From SIG440 sp045591035 (GTDB lineage: Bacteria > Bacillota > Clostridia > Monoglobales > Monoglobaceae): a stretch of DNA of 17,023 nucleotides. Positions 1-7,009 of this stretch are shown piece by piece. The DNA lies in the NCBI GenBank assembly GCA_045591035.1, contig JAZNSG010000010.1:1-17023 (forward strand). The letters are read 5' to 3'. Position 1 is the first letter of the stretch. The number at the start of each line of letters is the position of its first letter. The translations under genes and the position numbers were made by a program. The notes under the pieces were generated by a model. The model had not been told where the DNA came from, searched no databases, and saw only the letters and a list, made by a program, of their open reading frames with translations.

Positions 1-28
1 CTTCCTAAGACCGCTTGGCCTCCGACTT
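1..28. other. Sequencing adapter remnant at contig end
   Basis: These 28 bases, read on the minus strand, begin AAGTCGGAGGCC and end TCTTAGGAAG. As I remember it, this is the start of the MGI/BGISEQ read-1 library adapter. The match runs without a visible mismatch to the window edge. The minus-strand gene next to it loses similarity to its family exactly at base 28/29. I therefore read this as untrimmed adapter, meaning the window begins at a contig end. The adapter sequence is recalled, not looked up. Confidence 0.9.
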
Positions 29-790
29 GGCATTATACATAGTTTTTTCTGCCAAAATACCTGCATTGCGCAAAAACGGAAAAGTCTCGCTCGGAGATAG
101 GTTTGCAGTATTTTTGCCAATAGAAAAGCATTCTTCAAAATATGGTTTCAGAGCATTTGCGCTTTTTGTAAACAGCGGTACATCCATATCTTTGTGACTT
201 CCGTTGTTGCGACAATCAACAAGCCCCGGTTTTGGAGTAGTATGGACCTCGTCTAAAAGGCTTTTTGCTGCAAGTGCAGAGAAGTATTCTTTGTCCCGTA
301 AAAAGAAATAGTTTTCCATAATTTCTTTTGTTGCGGTTTGCAACTCATTAACTGAATGCAATCTTCCTGCGGCACACGCTCTTCCGGGAGCTCCGCAAAC
401 AAAACAACCACGAGTATTCTTGCGCTCAAGTTTTTTTCCGTCAAGGTCAATTACATCCATATCAAACAGTCTTCCAATTGTCAGTCTATCTTCAATACAG
501 GTGCATATATCCTTAAGTTTTGACGCATCAGCATTTACTGAAAATATAGCCTCGAATCCTGTGATTTCAGAAGATATGTCTTCATATACGATGTCTTGTG
601 TTAAATTTTCTTTCAACAAACTGATTCCCTCGTAAAATGCCCGTTTTATTAAAGGTGAGGTTTTGACAGGACCGGCAATATTCATTGTAAAGCTGATAAG
701 AGGGAGTTTGAACTGACTTAGTATATCATTTTGCTTTTTTACACGATTCTCACGCGCATCAAGCATCTGACTTAAAGTGACTTCTGTCAT
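29..790 (-). CDS. citXG: CitX-CitG fusion: holo-acyl-carrier synthase joined to triphosphoribosyl-dephospho-CoA synthase (3' partial)
   Basis: This bifunctional enzyme makes and attaches the 2'-(5''-triphosphoribosyl)-3'-dephospho-CoA prosthetic group of citrate/citramalate lyase. CitG builds the precursor from ATP and dephospho-CoA, and CitX transfers it to the Ser of CitD. Residues 1-150 are CitX-like, with GRLFDMDVID at 106-115 and a Cys-rich stretch (C129, C132, C139). From about 150 the CitG domain starts, with TTPKPGLVD at 184-192 and NNGSHKDMD at 195-203. The ATG at 790 fits the CitX N terminus (MTEVTLSQ); a longer frame to 955 would run deep into the upstream gene. Only 254 genuine codons are present. 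The family continues with a TGGVNTHKG-like motif, but here adapter sequence follows and creates a false TAG at 5-7. It is the third gene of a minus-strand operon, 19 bp after its neighbour. Truncation is technical, not biological. Confidence 0.88.
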
Positions 791-809
791 TTTTATCACC
801 ACTGTATAA

Positions 810-1745
810 CTACATAATAAGGTCGGATTGTTTCTTTTGCTGAGAGTCAAGTTTTTGCAGGTTGCTTTCAGCGTTCTTGCCGACACAGCCAACCAACATA
901 TAGCGACGATTGAAACGGTCATATATAAAGTGGTTAAGCAAATGAAAGTTTTCAATCATTCTTGTGTGGCTTACATGTATTCTTGGACCGGTGCAAAAAT
1001 GCTGACGACCACCGATGGATATATGGTTGTTGTCTACATAGTCAACGGGAAGATTTTTTGTAATCATTTCATTAACTTTCTTTTCAATTTCAAGAATATC
1101 AAATTCAGGTTTTGTTTCGGGGAATGTGATAACAAATCCGTGTTTTACATCGTCGTGGCCACAACGTGCCATTTCGTATTCGGGCATACAAAGTTCGCAT
1201 AAGTCCTCTGCGGTATGAGCCATAAGACGGTACGAAAGGGACTCGTATACCTTGTCGCGTATTTCTTGTGGTTCAGGACCAAAAAGATTCGGTCTTGCGA
1301 GTAATACCTGTTCCCCAACCCCTATGATAAGATTGGCATTAAAGCCAAGCAGAGGATATATAAGGTCAAAATGCTCCACAATAACACGCTTTTCATTTTG
1401 CAAAGCCTCGGTAATCGCATCGGCTAAAACACTCATTTGCGTAAAACCGTTTTCAAAGCGTATGTCGAGATGGTAGGTGTGGGGAGAAAAGTAACCGTTA
1501 TCCTGTTCCAAAAGGGGAAGAGGTCGTACATAAACACCATCATCGTCGTTTGTGAGTTCCAACCCGGGAAACATGCCTCTGAGCAATGCACTTTTTCCGG
1601 ACCCGGCATCACCTATAATGCCAATCAGTTTGTCAAAAGGTGATAAATAAAGCTGAGCCAGCTGCATACCAAGGGCATACATACGGTGATGACCTCGCGG
1701 TGCGAAATAACTACTTAAAATATGGTTTTTTTGGCGTTCTTGCAT
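810..1745 (-). CDS. Uncharacterised P-loop protein with an AlaRS second-additional-domain-like C-terminal half, linked to the lyase genes
   Basis: A protein of 311 residues with no assigned reaction. It has a clear Walker A motif, GDAGSGKS, at 45-52, preceded by a hydrophobic strand (KLIGII). The segment RVIVEHFDLIY at 120-130 could serve as Walker B. The second half carries possible metal ligands: H177 (MAHTAEDL), C183, C186, C195, H197, H249, C251 and H257. The HTAEDL and CTGPRIHVSH stretches faintly recall the Zn site of the alanyl-tRNA synthetase second additional domain, and I recall relatives being named that way in databases. No aminoacylation domain is present. It starts at ATG 1745 behind GGGAGG and lies between citC and citXG with gaps of 18-19 bp. 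That position suggests a job in assembling, activating or repairing the lyase or its prosthetic group. This role is inference only. Confidence 0.7.
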   Translation of the reverse strand: MQERQKNHILSSYFAPRGHHRMYALGMQLAQLYLSPFDKLIGIIGDAGSGKSALLRGMFPGLELTNDDDGVYVRPLPLLEQDNGYFSPHTYHLDIRFENGFTQMSVLADAITEALQNEKRVIVEHFDLIYPLLGFNANLIIGVGEQVLLARPNLFGPEPQEIRDKVYESLSYRLMAHTAEDLCELCMPEYEMARCGHDDVKHGFVITFPETKPEFDILEIEKKVNEMITKNLPVDYVDNNHISIGGRQHFCTGPRIHVSHTRMIENFHLLNHFIYDRFNRRYMLVGCVGKNAESNLQKLDSQQKKQSDLIM

Positions 1746-1763
1746 AGTTTTATACCTCCCAAA

Positions 1764-2750
1764 TTATATTAAGCCTTTATTTAGTAAAAAGTCATATGTT
1801 GTATCAGGTACCAATGATTTAATTTCTTGTATGTTTTTAGAGTCAATCAGAGCTCTTACCTGACTTGCGCTTATAGGTGCGTTTGATATTTCGAGTCTTG
1901 GAAGTTCTTTAACCTCAATGCCGTGTGCGGGTAGAACTTTCTTAAGCTCCTTATTATATTGCTCTGTCATCGGCGAAAGAGGCTCGGTTCCCACATAACG
2001 GGTGGTTATGTTAAATTTTGGAGTATAGTACTTTATGAATATTTCGATGTCTAAAAGACACTTGACTTGGGTAATGCTCTCGCGATCTTTAAGAAAGTAG
2101 GTAGGAAAGGTCGCCGAAGAAATGAGGTATGGCCCGGTTGTAAGGACGATTACGTTTGGAATATCAGCGGTGCCTGATTGTACCATTTTCAGACGGTCTT
2201 CTGCAGAAAAGAAGCTTTTGTCTTCAGATACAACAAATACATAAAGCCGGTCGCATTCTTTAGCAGCTGTCTCAATCAGGTAGCGATGACCCAGAGTAAA
2301 CGGGTTGCAATTCATAATGGCAGCACCCACTTTACCGACGGTTTCTTCTGCCGGAAGTGTATTTAAAAAATTGATTATACCGTCTTTACGGTTTTCCATA
2401 AGCAAAACTTTGTCTGTCTCAGCCACCGGATAGAAGAACAAAGACGAAAACATCTCTTTGTTTTCAGGTTTGGTATAAAGAAACAGGTGGCTTAATCCTT
2501 CGTTGAACGCCTCCTGTCGCAAGGCGGTAATTAGTGTTGCGGTAAGACCTTCGCCCTGTCTTTCGGAATCAACAGCAATACATTTCAGAATATTTCCTGT
2601 ACGCGAACCTGTGGCAACAAGAGTATCCCCGTCCCAAAGAAGAACTGTCTGAGTGACAGATTCGTCCGGCTCAAGAGCCGATTTCTTTAAAAGGTCTTTC
2701 CACATATTCAATTTTGTTTCATTAAAGCTGGATATTTTTTCGATATACAT
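1764..2750 (-). CDS. citC: [Citrate/citramalate lyase] acetate ligase CitC
   Basis: CitC acetylates the thiol of the prosthetic group on the acyl carrier subunit with acetate and ATP, converting the inactive SH-lyase into the active acetyl form. Its 328 residues are near the family norm. Residues about 40-115 form a GNAT-like domain with the acetyl-CoA loop RQGEGLTATLI at 64-74. Residues about 138-328 are the nucleotidyltransferase, with an HxGH-type motif NPFTLGHRYLIE at 149-160 (T152, H155) and an ISAS-type motif at 292-295. The start ATG has AAGGAT upstream. It is the first gene of the minus-strand maturation operon and is divergent from citD across about 160 bp holding two back-to-back promoters. 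In this context the substrate enzyme is probably citramalate lyase, but sequence alone does not separate the two. Confidence 0.93.
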   Translation of the reverse strand: MYIEKISSFNETKLNMWKDLLKKSALEPDESVTQTVLLWDGDTLVATGSRTGNILKCIAVDSERQGEGLTATLITALRQEAFNEGLSHLFLYTKPENKEMFSSLFFYPVAETDKVLLMENRKDGIINFLNTLPAEETVGKVGAAIMNCNPFTLGHRYLIETAAKECDRLYVFVVSEDKSFFSAEDRLKMVQSGTADIPNVIVLTTGPYLISSATFPTYFLKDRESITQVKCLLDIEIFIKYYTPKFNITTRYVGTEPLSPMTEQYNKELKKVLPAHGIEVKELPRLEISNAPISASQVRALIDSKNIQEIKSLVPDTTYDFLLNKGLI

Positions 2751-2784
2751 ATTCTATCCTTTTTCTATACATTTTCTTAATTAC

Positions 2785-2813
2785 ATTATAACGCATAATT
2801 ATCAAAAATGCAA
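2785..2813 (-). promoter_or_regulatory. Predicted sigma-A promoter of the citC operon
   Basis: On the minus strand a perfect -10 TATAAT (2785-2790) lies 17 bp from a weaker -35 TTGCAT (2808-2813). The citC start codon follows about 35 bp downstream of the -10 box. The -35 is only a partial match. Confidence 0.6.
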
Positions 2814-2825
2814 AGAAAAAAATAA

Positions 2826-2854
2826 TTGATTTTTATAAAAATATGTTATATAAT
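2826..2854 (+). promoter_or_regulatory. Predicted sigma-A promoter of the citDEF-mesaconase operon
   Basis: A -35 box TTGATT (2826-2831) and a perfect -10 box TATAAT (2849-2854) are separated by exactly 17 bp. A 5' leader of about 50 nt ends in a GGAAGGAG ribosome-binding site in front of citD. The -10 overlaps a candidate GntR operator. Confidence 0.75.
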
Positions 2855-2858
2855 ATTG
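2841..2858. promoter_or_regulatory. Candidate GntR operator over the citD -10 box
   Basis: This imperfect palindrome contains the core GTTATATAA and matches the perfect 18-bp palindrome at 6977-6994 at 13 of 18 positions by hand alignment. It covers the -10 box, so binding there would repress. The match is AT-rich and chance similarity is possible. Confidence 0.5.
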
Positions 2859-2913
2859 GTAAATTGGACTATAACTTTTTACTTTTAAAGGTCATGGAAG
2901 GAGTTGCAATAAA

Positions 2914-3183
2914 ATGGATATTTCAAAATGTGCATCAGCGGGAACAATGGAATCCAGTGATGTTTATGTAGAAATCGAATCATCGCAGGATGGTTTAAAC
3001 ATCCAGCTTGAGTCGGTTGTTCTTCAACAGTTCGGAGAAAAAATTCAAACTGTGATAAGAGAAGTATTGGAAGAACAAGGTGTGGAAAATGCCGGTGTTC
3101 GTGTGATAGATAGGGGTGCGCTTGAATGTGTCATCCGTGCCAGATTAGAGACAGCAGTTCTCCGTGGAAAGGGGGATGAATAA
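2914..3183 (+). CDS. citD: Citrate/citramalate lyase acyl carrier protein (gamma subunit)
   Basis: This small acyl carrier subunit of 89 residues bears the dephospho-CoA-derived prosthetic group on which acetyl and citramalyl (or citryl) thioesters are formed. The attachment motif AGTMESSDVYVEI sits at 9-21. The modified residue by analogy with Klebsiella CitD is Ser14, which falls at the same number here. Length is typical (about 90-100). The ribosome-binding site GGAAGGAG at 2896-2903 is strong. It is the first gene of the plus-strand operon. Its TAA shares its last A with the ATG of citE (TAATG), a layout expected for translational coupling of stoichiometric subunits. The partner CitX needed to load Ser14 is encoded divergently on the other side of the promoter region. 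Confidence 0.93.
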   Translation: MDISKCASAGTMESSDVYVEIESSQDGLNIQLESVVLQQFGEKIQTVIREVLEEQGVENAGVRVIDRGALECVIRARLETAVLRGKGDE

Positions 3184-4069
3184 TGCGCCGCAGTATGTTG
3201 TTTTTACCGGGTAACAATCCAAATATGCTTATAAATGCAAGTTGTCTTGGGGCAGATGCTGTAATCTTTGATTTAGAGGACGCAGTATCTCCTGCAGAAA
3301 AAAGGACGCAGCCAGAATTCTTGTGCGTAATACCATGCGTTATATGGATTTAAAAGGCTGTGAGGTTATTGTCCGTATAAATTCTGTTGATACTGATTTC
3401 TGGAAAGCAGATATTGATGCTATACTTCCTGAACAACCTGACCTTATTTTGCTTCCCAAAGCGAGTGTTCCAAATGATGCACTTGCTGCAGATGAGTATA
3501 TGACTGAGGTTGAAACTAAGTTGGGTCTTTGTCAGGGTACTGTTGGGTTGATGCCTCTTATAGAGACTGCATTGGGAGTTGAAAACTCTTATGCAATCGC
3601 ATCTTGCTCGAAACGCGTCAAGGCGCTGTTTTTAGGTGCTGAGGATTTAACGGCCGACCTTCAGTGCAAGCGTACAAAAGAGGGCAGAGAAATTGAGTAT
3701 GCAAGAACCCGTCTTGTTGTAGCTGCACGTGCTGCCGGTATTGATGTTTATGATACACCATTTACCGATGTAAATGACGATGAAGGTATTTTGGTTGATG
3801 CTAATGTTGCGAAGAGTCTTGGCTTTACGGGAAAAGCTTCGATTTCGCCACGCCATGTGGATGTAATTAATGAAGTATTCAGCCCTACAAAGGCGGAGAT
3901 TGATTACGCATATGAGGTTATGGATGCCATTTGCCTTGCCAAAGAACAGGGTAAAGGTGCTATTGCTTTGCACGGAAAGATGATTGATGCTCCTATTGTT
4001 GCAAGAGCTGAGAGAACAATTTCTATGGCAAAAGCATTAGGGTTAGACAGGGGGGATAGCAATGAATAA
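3183..4069 (+). pseudogene. citE: Citrate/citramalate lyase beta subunit (CitE), interrupted by a -1 frameshift
   Basis: CitE cleaves the carrier-bound citramalyl (citryl) thioester, releasing pyruvate (or oxaloacetate) and regenerating the acetyl form. The N-terminal part reads MRRSMLFLPGNNPN, then DLEDAVSPAEK up to codon 40 (AAA at 3300-3302). At the run of six A followed by GG (3298-3305) the frame is lost, and the original frame stops at 3351-3353 after 56 residues. The rest of the protein (DAARILVRN, then GAEDLTADL) continues in the -1 frame to TAA at 4067-4069. Restoring one base gives about 295 residues, the normal length. The only later start in the second frame is a GTG at 3323 with no ribosome-binding site, so a split gene is unlikely. 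The end overlaps citF by 8 bp. It could be an assembly error, a true lesion or recoding. If intact, it is a standard CitE. Confidence 0.88.
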
Positions 4070-5474
4070 GTTGGTAAAATCCATTCGCGAGGCAATTGTC
4101 TTATCAGAACTAAAAGACGGCATGACTGTTTCGTTTCACCATCATCTCCGTAACGGTGATTATGTGCTCAATATGGTGTTGGAAGAAATTGCAAGTCTTG
4201 GCATAAAAGATATTACAGTTAATGCAAGTTCTTTGTTTGATGTACATAAACCCTTGCTTACCCATATTGAAAACAAGGTAGTTACCGGAGTTGCGGCGGA
4301 TTATATCGCAGCAGGTTTGGGACGAGCTTTTTCGGAAGGCGTTTTGGATAAACCGGTACAGTTTCGTACTCATGGAGGTCGCGCAAATGACATAGCTTTA
4401 GGCAGAACCCCTATTGATGTGGCTTTTGTTGCGGCACCTACTTCAGACCCAATGGGTAACTGCTCTGGTAAATACGGAAAGTCTGCTTGTGGTAGCCTTG
4501 GATATGCGTATGCAGATGCTATGTTCGCAAAGAAAACAGTTGTGATTACTGATAATCTGGTACCTTATCCAATGCAGGATTGGTCTATTCCGGAAAATTA
4601 TATAGACTACGTAGTTAATGTTGATGCTATCGGTGACCCGAAAGGTATTGTTTCCGGAACAACACAAATTACCCGTGACCCTGTTGGATTGGTTATGGCT
4701 TTTCAGGCTGCAAAGGTGATTGAAGCCTCGGGACTTTTGAAAGATGGATTCTCTTTCCAGACAGGTGCCGGTGGAGCATCTCTTGCTGCGGCAAAGTTTT
4801 TGAAAGATATAATGCTTGAGAAAGAGATTAAAGGAAGTTTTGGATTGGGCGGTATCACCGGCTATATGGTAGATATGCTCAATGCCGGTTGTTTTCAGAG
4901 CCTTATGGATGTTCAATGCTTTGATTTAACAGCAGTAGAGTCCCTCAAAAACGATCATCGGCATCAAGAAATTTCTGCTATGCAATATGCATCTCCAAAC
5001 AAAAAAAGTGCAGTTGTTGACAGCCTTGATGTTGTTATTTTGGGTGCGACCGAGATTGATGCTGATTTTAATGTAAATGTACATACCGATTCAAACGGGT
5101 ATATTATGGGCGGTTCAGGCGGACACAGCGATGCTGCGGCAGGCTCCAAACTTTCTATGATTATAGCTCCAATGTTCAGATCAAGGTTACCCATTGTTAC
5201 TGACCGCGTAACGTGCATTTCAACACCTGGTAAAGATATTGATGTTCTGGTTACACAAGGTGGAATTGCAGTGAATCCCAAAAACACAGAACTTAAAGAT
5301 AGATTGGTGGATGCGGGATTGTCTGTCATAGACATAAATGAACTTAAAGAAAAGACCGAAGGGATAACAGGTAAACCGCAAAAAGCTCCTAAAGGAGAAA
5401 AGGTTGTGGCAGAGGTTATCAGTCGAGACGGTGACATTTTGGATAAAATTTACAATGTACCACAAAATAATTAA
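4062..5474 (+). CDS. citF: Citrate/citramalate lyase alpha subunit (acyl-carrier transferase)
   Basis: CitF moves the free acid (citramalate or citrate) onto the acyl carrier, displacing acetate. The protein has 470 residues and conserved blocks GMTVSFHHHLRNGD (20-33), VQFRTHGGRAND, CSGKYGKSACGSLGYA and FSFQTGAGGASLAAAKFL, plus FNVNVHTDSNG and GGSGGHSDAAAGS near the C terminus. It is about 35-40 residues shorter at the N terminus than E. coli CitF and begins just before the conserved core. The ATG at 4062 follows a GGGGGGAT ribosome-binding site and overlaps the end of citE by 8 bp (ATGAATAA). Citramalate is the likely substrate because mesaconase and methylaspartase genes are near. Citrate remains possible on sequence alone. 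Confidence 0.93.
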   Translation: MNKLVKSIREAIVLSELKDGMTVSFHHHLRNGDYVLNMVLEEIASLGIKDITVNASSLFDVHKPLLTHIENKVVTGVAADYIAAGLGRAFSEGVLDKPVQFRTHGGRANDIALGRTPIDVAFVAAPTSDPMGNCSGKYGKSACGSLGYAYADAMFAKKTVVITDNLVPYPMQDWSIPENYIDYVVNVDAIGDPKGIVSGTTQITRDPVGLVMAFQAAKVIEASGLLKDGFSFQTGAGGASLAAAKFLKDIMLEKEIKGSFGLGGITGYMVDMLNAGCFQSLMDVQCFDLTAVESLKNDHRHQEISAMQYASPNKKSAVVDSLDVVILGATEIDADFNVNVHTDSNGYIMGGSGGHSDAAAGSKLSMIIAPMFRSRLPIVTDRVTCISTPGKDIDVLVTQGGIAVNPKNTELKDRLVDAGLSVIDINELKEKTEGITGKPQKAPKGEKVVAEVISRDGDILDKIYNVPQNN

Positions 5475-5488
5475 CAGGAGAATTTTTT

Positions 5489-6328
5489 ATGCGTGAAATT
5501 GATGCAAAGCTTATCACCCAAGTGGTAAAAAAATTGTGCATTGAGGCAAATTGTCATTTAAGTAGCGATATTAAGGAATGTATTTCAAATTTCCACAGGG
5601 ATGAGACATGGCCTCAGGCAAAAGAAATATTAGAGCGTATTATTGAAAACTATCAGATTGCAGATGATAAAAATCAGCCGGTTTGTCAGGATACAGGTGT
5701 AGCTTGTGTGTTTTTAAAAATCGGACAGGATGTTCATGTGAATGGAGATATTACCGATGCCGTAAACGAGGGCGTCAGACAAGGTTATGGTGAGGGATAT
5801 CTGAGAAAGAGTGTGGTTCGTGACCCGCTTGACAGAGTAAATACAGGTGATAATACCCCTGCAATGCTTTATTTTGAGATTGTTCCGGGAGATAAAATTG
5901 AAATTACTGTTGCGCCCAAGGGTTTTGGCAGCGAGAATATGAGCAAAATTGCAATGCTTCGACCTTCTGATGGTTTGCAGGGTGTAAAGGATTTTGTAAT
6001 AAAAGCTGTTGAAGAAGCGGGACCTAACCCTTGCCCTCCCATTGTTGTAGGCGTGGGTATCGGCGGAACTTTTGACAAGGCTGCTTATCTTGCTAAAAAG
6101 GCTCTTCTTCGTCCGGTAGATGTGCCGAATGACGATGCTTTTTATGCTGACCTTGAAAAAGAATTGCTTGATGAAATAAACAACCTTGGTATTGGCCCGC
6201 AGGGATTTGGCGGCAAAACAACTGCCCTTGCAGTAAATATTGAAAAATATCCCACACATATTGCAGGGTTGCCTGTTGCTGTTAACATAAATTGTCATGT
6301 TACCAGACACCAGACGGAGGTGATATAA
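5489..6328 (+). CDS. Mesaconase (class I fumarase-type Fe-S hydratase), alpha subunit
   Basis: This subunit belongs to the [4Fe-4S] hydro-lyase family of class I fumarase and L-tartrate dehydratase. In the methylaspartate pathway such a two-subunit enzyme hydrates mesaconate to (S)-citramalate. The 279 residues match the separate alpha subunit. Three Cys in family-typical positions can ligate the cluster: C66 (PVCQDTG), C182 (GPNPCPP) and C269 (NINCHVTRH). The motif RDPLDRVNTGDNTPA is at 111-125. The start follows AGGAG, 14 bp after citF. The TAA is directly followed by the ATG of the beta subunit. Assignment as mesaconase rather than fumarase rests on position beside citramalate lyase and methylaspartase; these enzymes often use both substrates. 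Confidence 0.85.
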   Translation: MREIDAKLITQVVKKLCIEANCHLSSDIKECISNFHRDETWPQAKEILERIIENYQIADDKNQPVCQDTGVACVFLKIGQDVHVNGDITDAVNEGVRQGYGEGYLRKSVVRDPLDRVNTGDNTPAMLYFEIVPGDKIEITVAPKGFGSENMSKIAMLRPSDGLQGVKDFVIKAVEEAGPNPCPPIVVGVGIGGTFDKAAYLAKKALLRPVDVPNDDAFYADLEKELLDEINNLGIGPQGFGGKTTALAVNIEKYPTHIAGLPVAVNINCHVTRHQTEVI

Positions 6329-6898
6329 ATGAGTATTTCCATTAAAACACCGCTTACCCGTGAAGACGCCAGAAAACTCAAGGCGGGGGACAGCTGTTTA
6401 ATCTCGGGGGTGATTTATACCGCAAGAGACGCTGCACATAAACGCTTATGTGAACTTGTAGCACAAGATAAAGAGCTGCCTTTGGATATAAAAGACGGTA
6501 TAATTTATTTTGTAGGCCCTACACCGGCAAAGCCGGGTCAGGCTATTGGTTCTGCAGGGCCAACAACATCATATCGTATGGATGCATACAGCCCTACCTT
6601 AATTGCTCAGGGACTTACCGGTATGATTGGTAAGGGTAAGAGAGGACCTGAAGTTGTTGATGCCATGAAAAGCCATGGTGCTGTATATTTCGGAGCTATC
6701 GGTGGCTGTGGCGCTCTTTTAAGTAAGTGTATTAAAAAAGCTGAGGTTATTGCATATGATGACCTTGGTGCCGAAGCAATCCGCAGATTAGAGGTAGAGG
6801 ATTTTCCGGTTGTTGTGATAATCGATAGCGAGGGAAACAATCTCTACGAAACCGGCAGAGCGAATTATCTTGCACAAAAAGTGAATAATAAAGATTAG
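6329..6898 (+). CDS. Mesaconase (class I fumarase-type Fe-S hydratase), beta subunit
   Basis: This is the second subunit of the Fe-S hydratase, 189 residues, corresponding to the C-terminal domain of single-chain class I fumarases. Family motifs are visible: GVIYTARDAAHKR at 27-39, GPTPAKPGQAIGSAGPTTS at 63-81, GKGKRGPEV and GAIGGCGALLSKCIK. This domain supplies part of the substrate site; the cluster ligands are in the alpha subunit. The ATG directly abuts the alpha stop codon and has a near-perfect GGAGGTGAT ribosome-binding site inside the alpha gene, which suggests equal, coupled production. It is the last gene of its operon, with a hairpin terminator a few bases downstream. Confidence 0.88.
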   Translation: MSISIKTPLTREDARKLKAGDSCLISGVIYTARDAAHKRLCELVAQDKELPLDIKDGIIYFVGPTPAKPGQAIGSAGPTTSYRMDAYSPTLIAQGLTGMIGKGKRGPEVVDAMKSHGAVYFGAIGGCGALLSKCIKKAEVIAYDDLGAEAIRRLEVEDFPVVVIIDSEGNNLYETGRANYLAQKVNNKD

Positions 6899-6901
6899 AA
6901 T

Positions 6902-6940
6902 TTTAAGGCACGCTTGTTAAAAAAGTGTGCCTTAAATTGT
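6902..6940 (+). terminator. Hairpin terminator after the mesaconase beta gene
   Basis: The arms TTTAAGGCACGCTT (6902-6915) and AAGTGTGCCTTAAA (6923-6936) pair over 14 bp with one G-U wobble and a 7-nt loop. The downstream T tract is weak (TTGTT), so some read-through into gntR is possible. Confidence 0.7.
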
Positions 6941-6951
6941 TACAAATTAAC

Positions 6952-6979
6952 TTGACAAATTCGTAAAATGAGGTATAAT
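6952..6979 (+). promoter_or_regulatory. Predicted sigma-A promoter of the gntR gene
   Basis: Perfect consensus boxes TTGACA (6952-6957) and TATAAT (6974-6979) are separated by 16 bp. The -10 overlaps a perfect palindromic operator, consistent with a strong promoter held down by its own product. Confidence 0.85.
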
Positions 6980-6994
6980 TGTTATATAACAATT
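6977..6994. promoter_or_regulatory. Perfect 18-bp palindromic operator at the gntR promoter
   Basis: AATTGTTATATAACAATT is its own reverse complement. It overlaps the last bases of the -10 box and the expected transcription start, a classic place for repression. A dimeric winged-helix GntR protein encoded directly downstream is the obvious ligand. A 12-bp part, TATATAACAATT, recurs exactly upstream of glmS (8047-8058). Confidence 0.75.
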
Positions 6995-7009
6995 TGCGAG
7001 GGAAAAATT

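Noticed and set aside
1..28. Natural frameshift or early stop at the end of the CitXG protein
   Set aside because: The divergent codons coincide with a sequence I recognise as a library adapter, so the truncation is technical.
810..1745. A true alanyl-tRNA synthetase or editing enzyme
   Set aside because: No synthetase catalytic or tRNA-binding domain is present, the Zn-site similarity is partial, and the N-terminal half is a P-loop domain.
3298..3304. Programmed -1 ribosomal frameshift signal for citE
   Set aside because: The A6G run is suggestive, but the codon phase (GAA AAA AGG) does not place AAA and AAG in the two ribosomal sites, no clear downstream stem-loop is seen, and CitE relatives are not known to be recoded. 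Kept only as an alternative to an error or lesion.
2914..5474. Ordinary citrate fermentation operon
   Set aside because: The next genes are an Fe-S hydratase rather than a citrate carrier or oxaloacetate decarboxylase, and methylaspartase and glutamate mutase follow, so citramalate lyase is the better reading. Sequence alone cannot exclude citrate.
4443..6310. Long minus-strand frames (157-198 codons) opposite citF and the mesaconase genes
   Set aside because: They lie antisense to strongly conserved genes, have no ribosome-binding sites and encode low-complexity, Ser/Cys-rich sequence without recognisable motifs.
6968..7009. Upstream start for the GntR regulator
   Set aside because: It lies inside the -10 box and operator region and lacks a ribosome-binding site; ATG 7010 with GAGGG matches the family N terminus.
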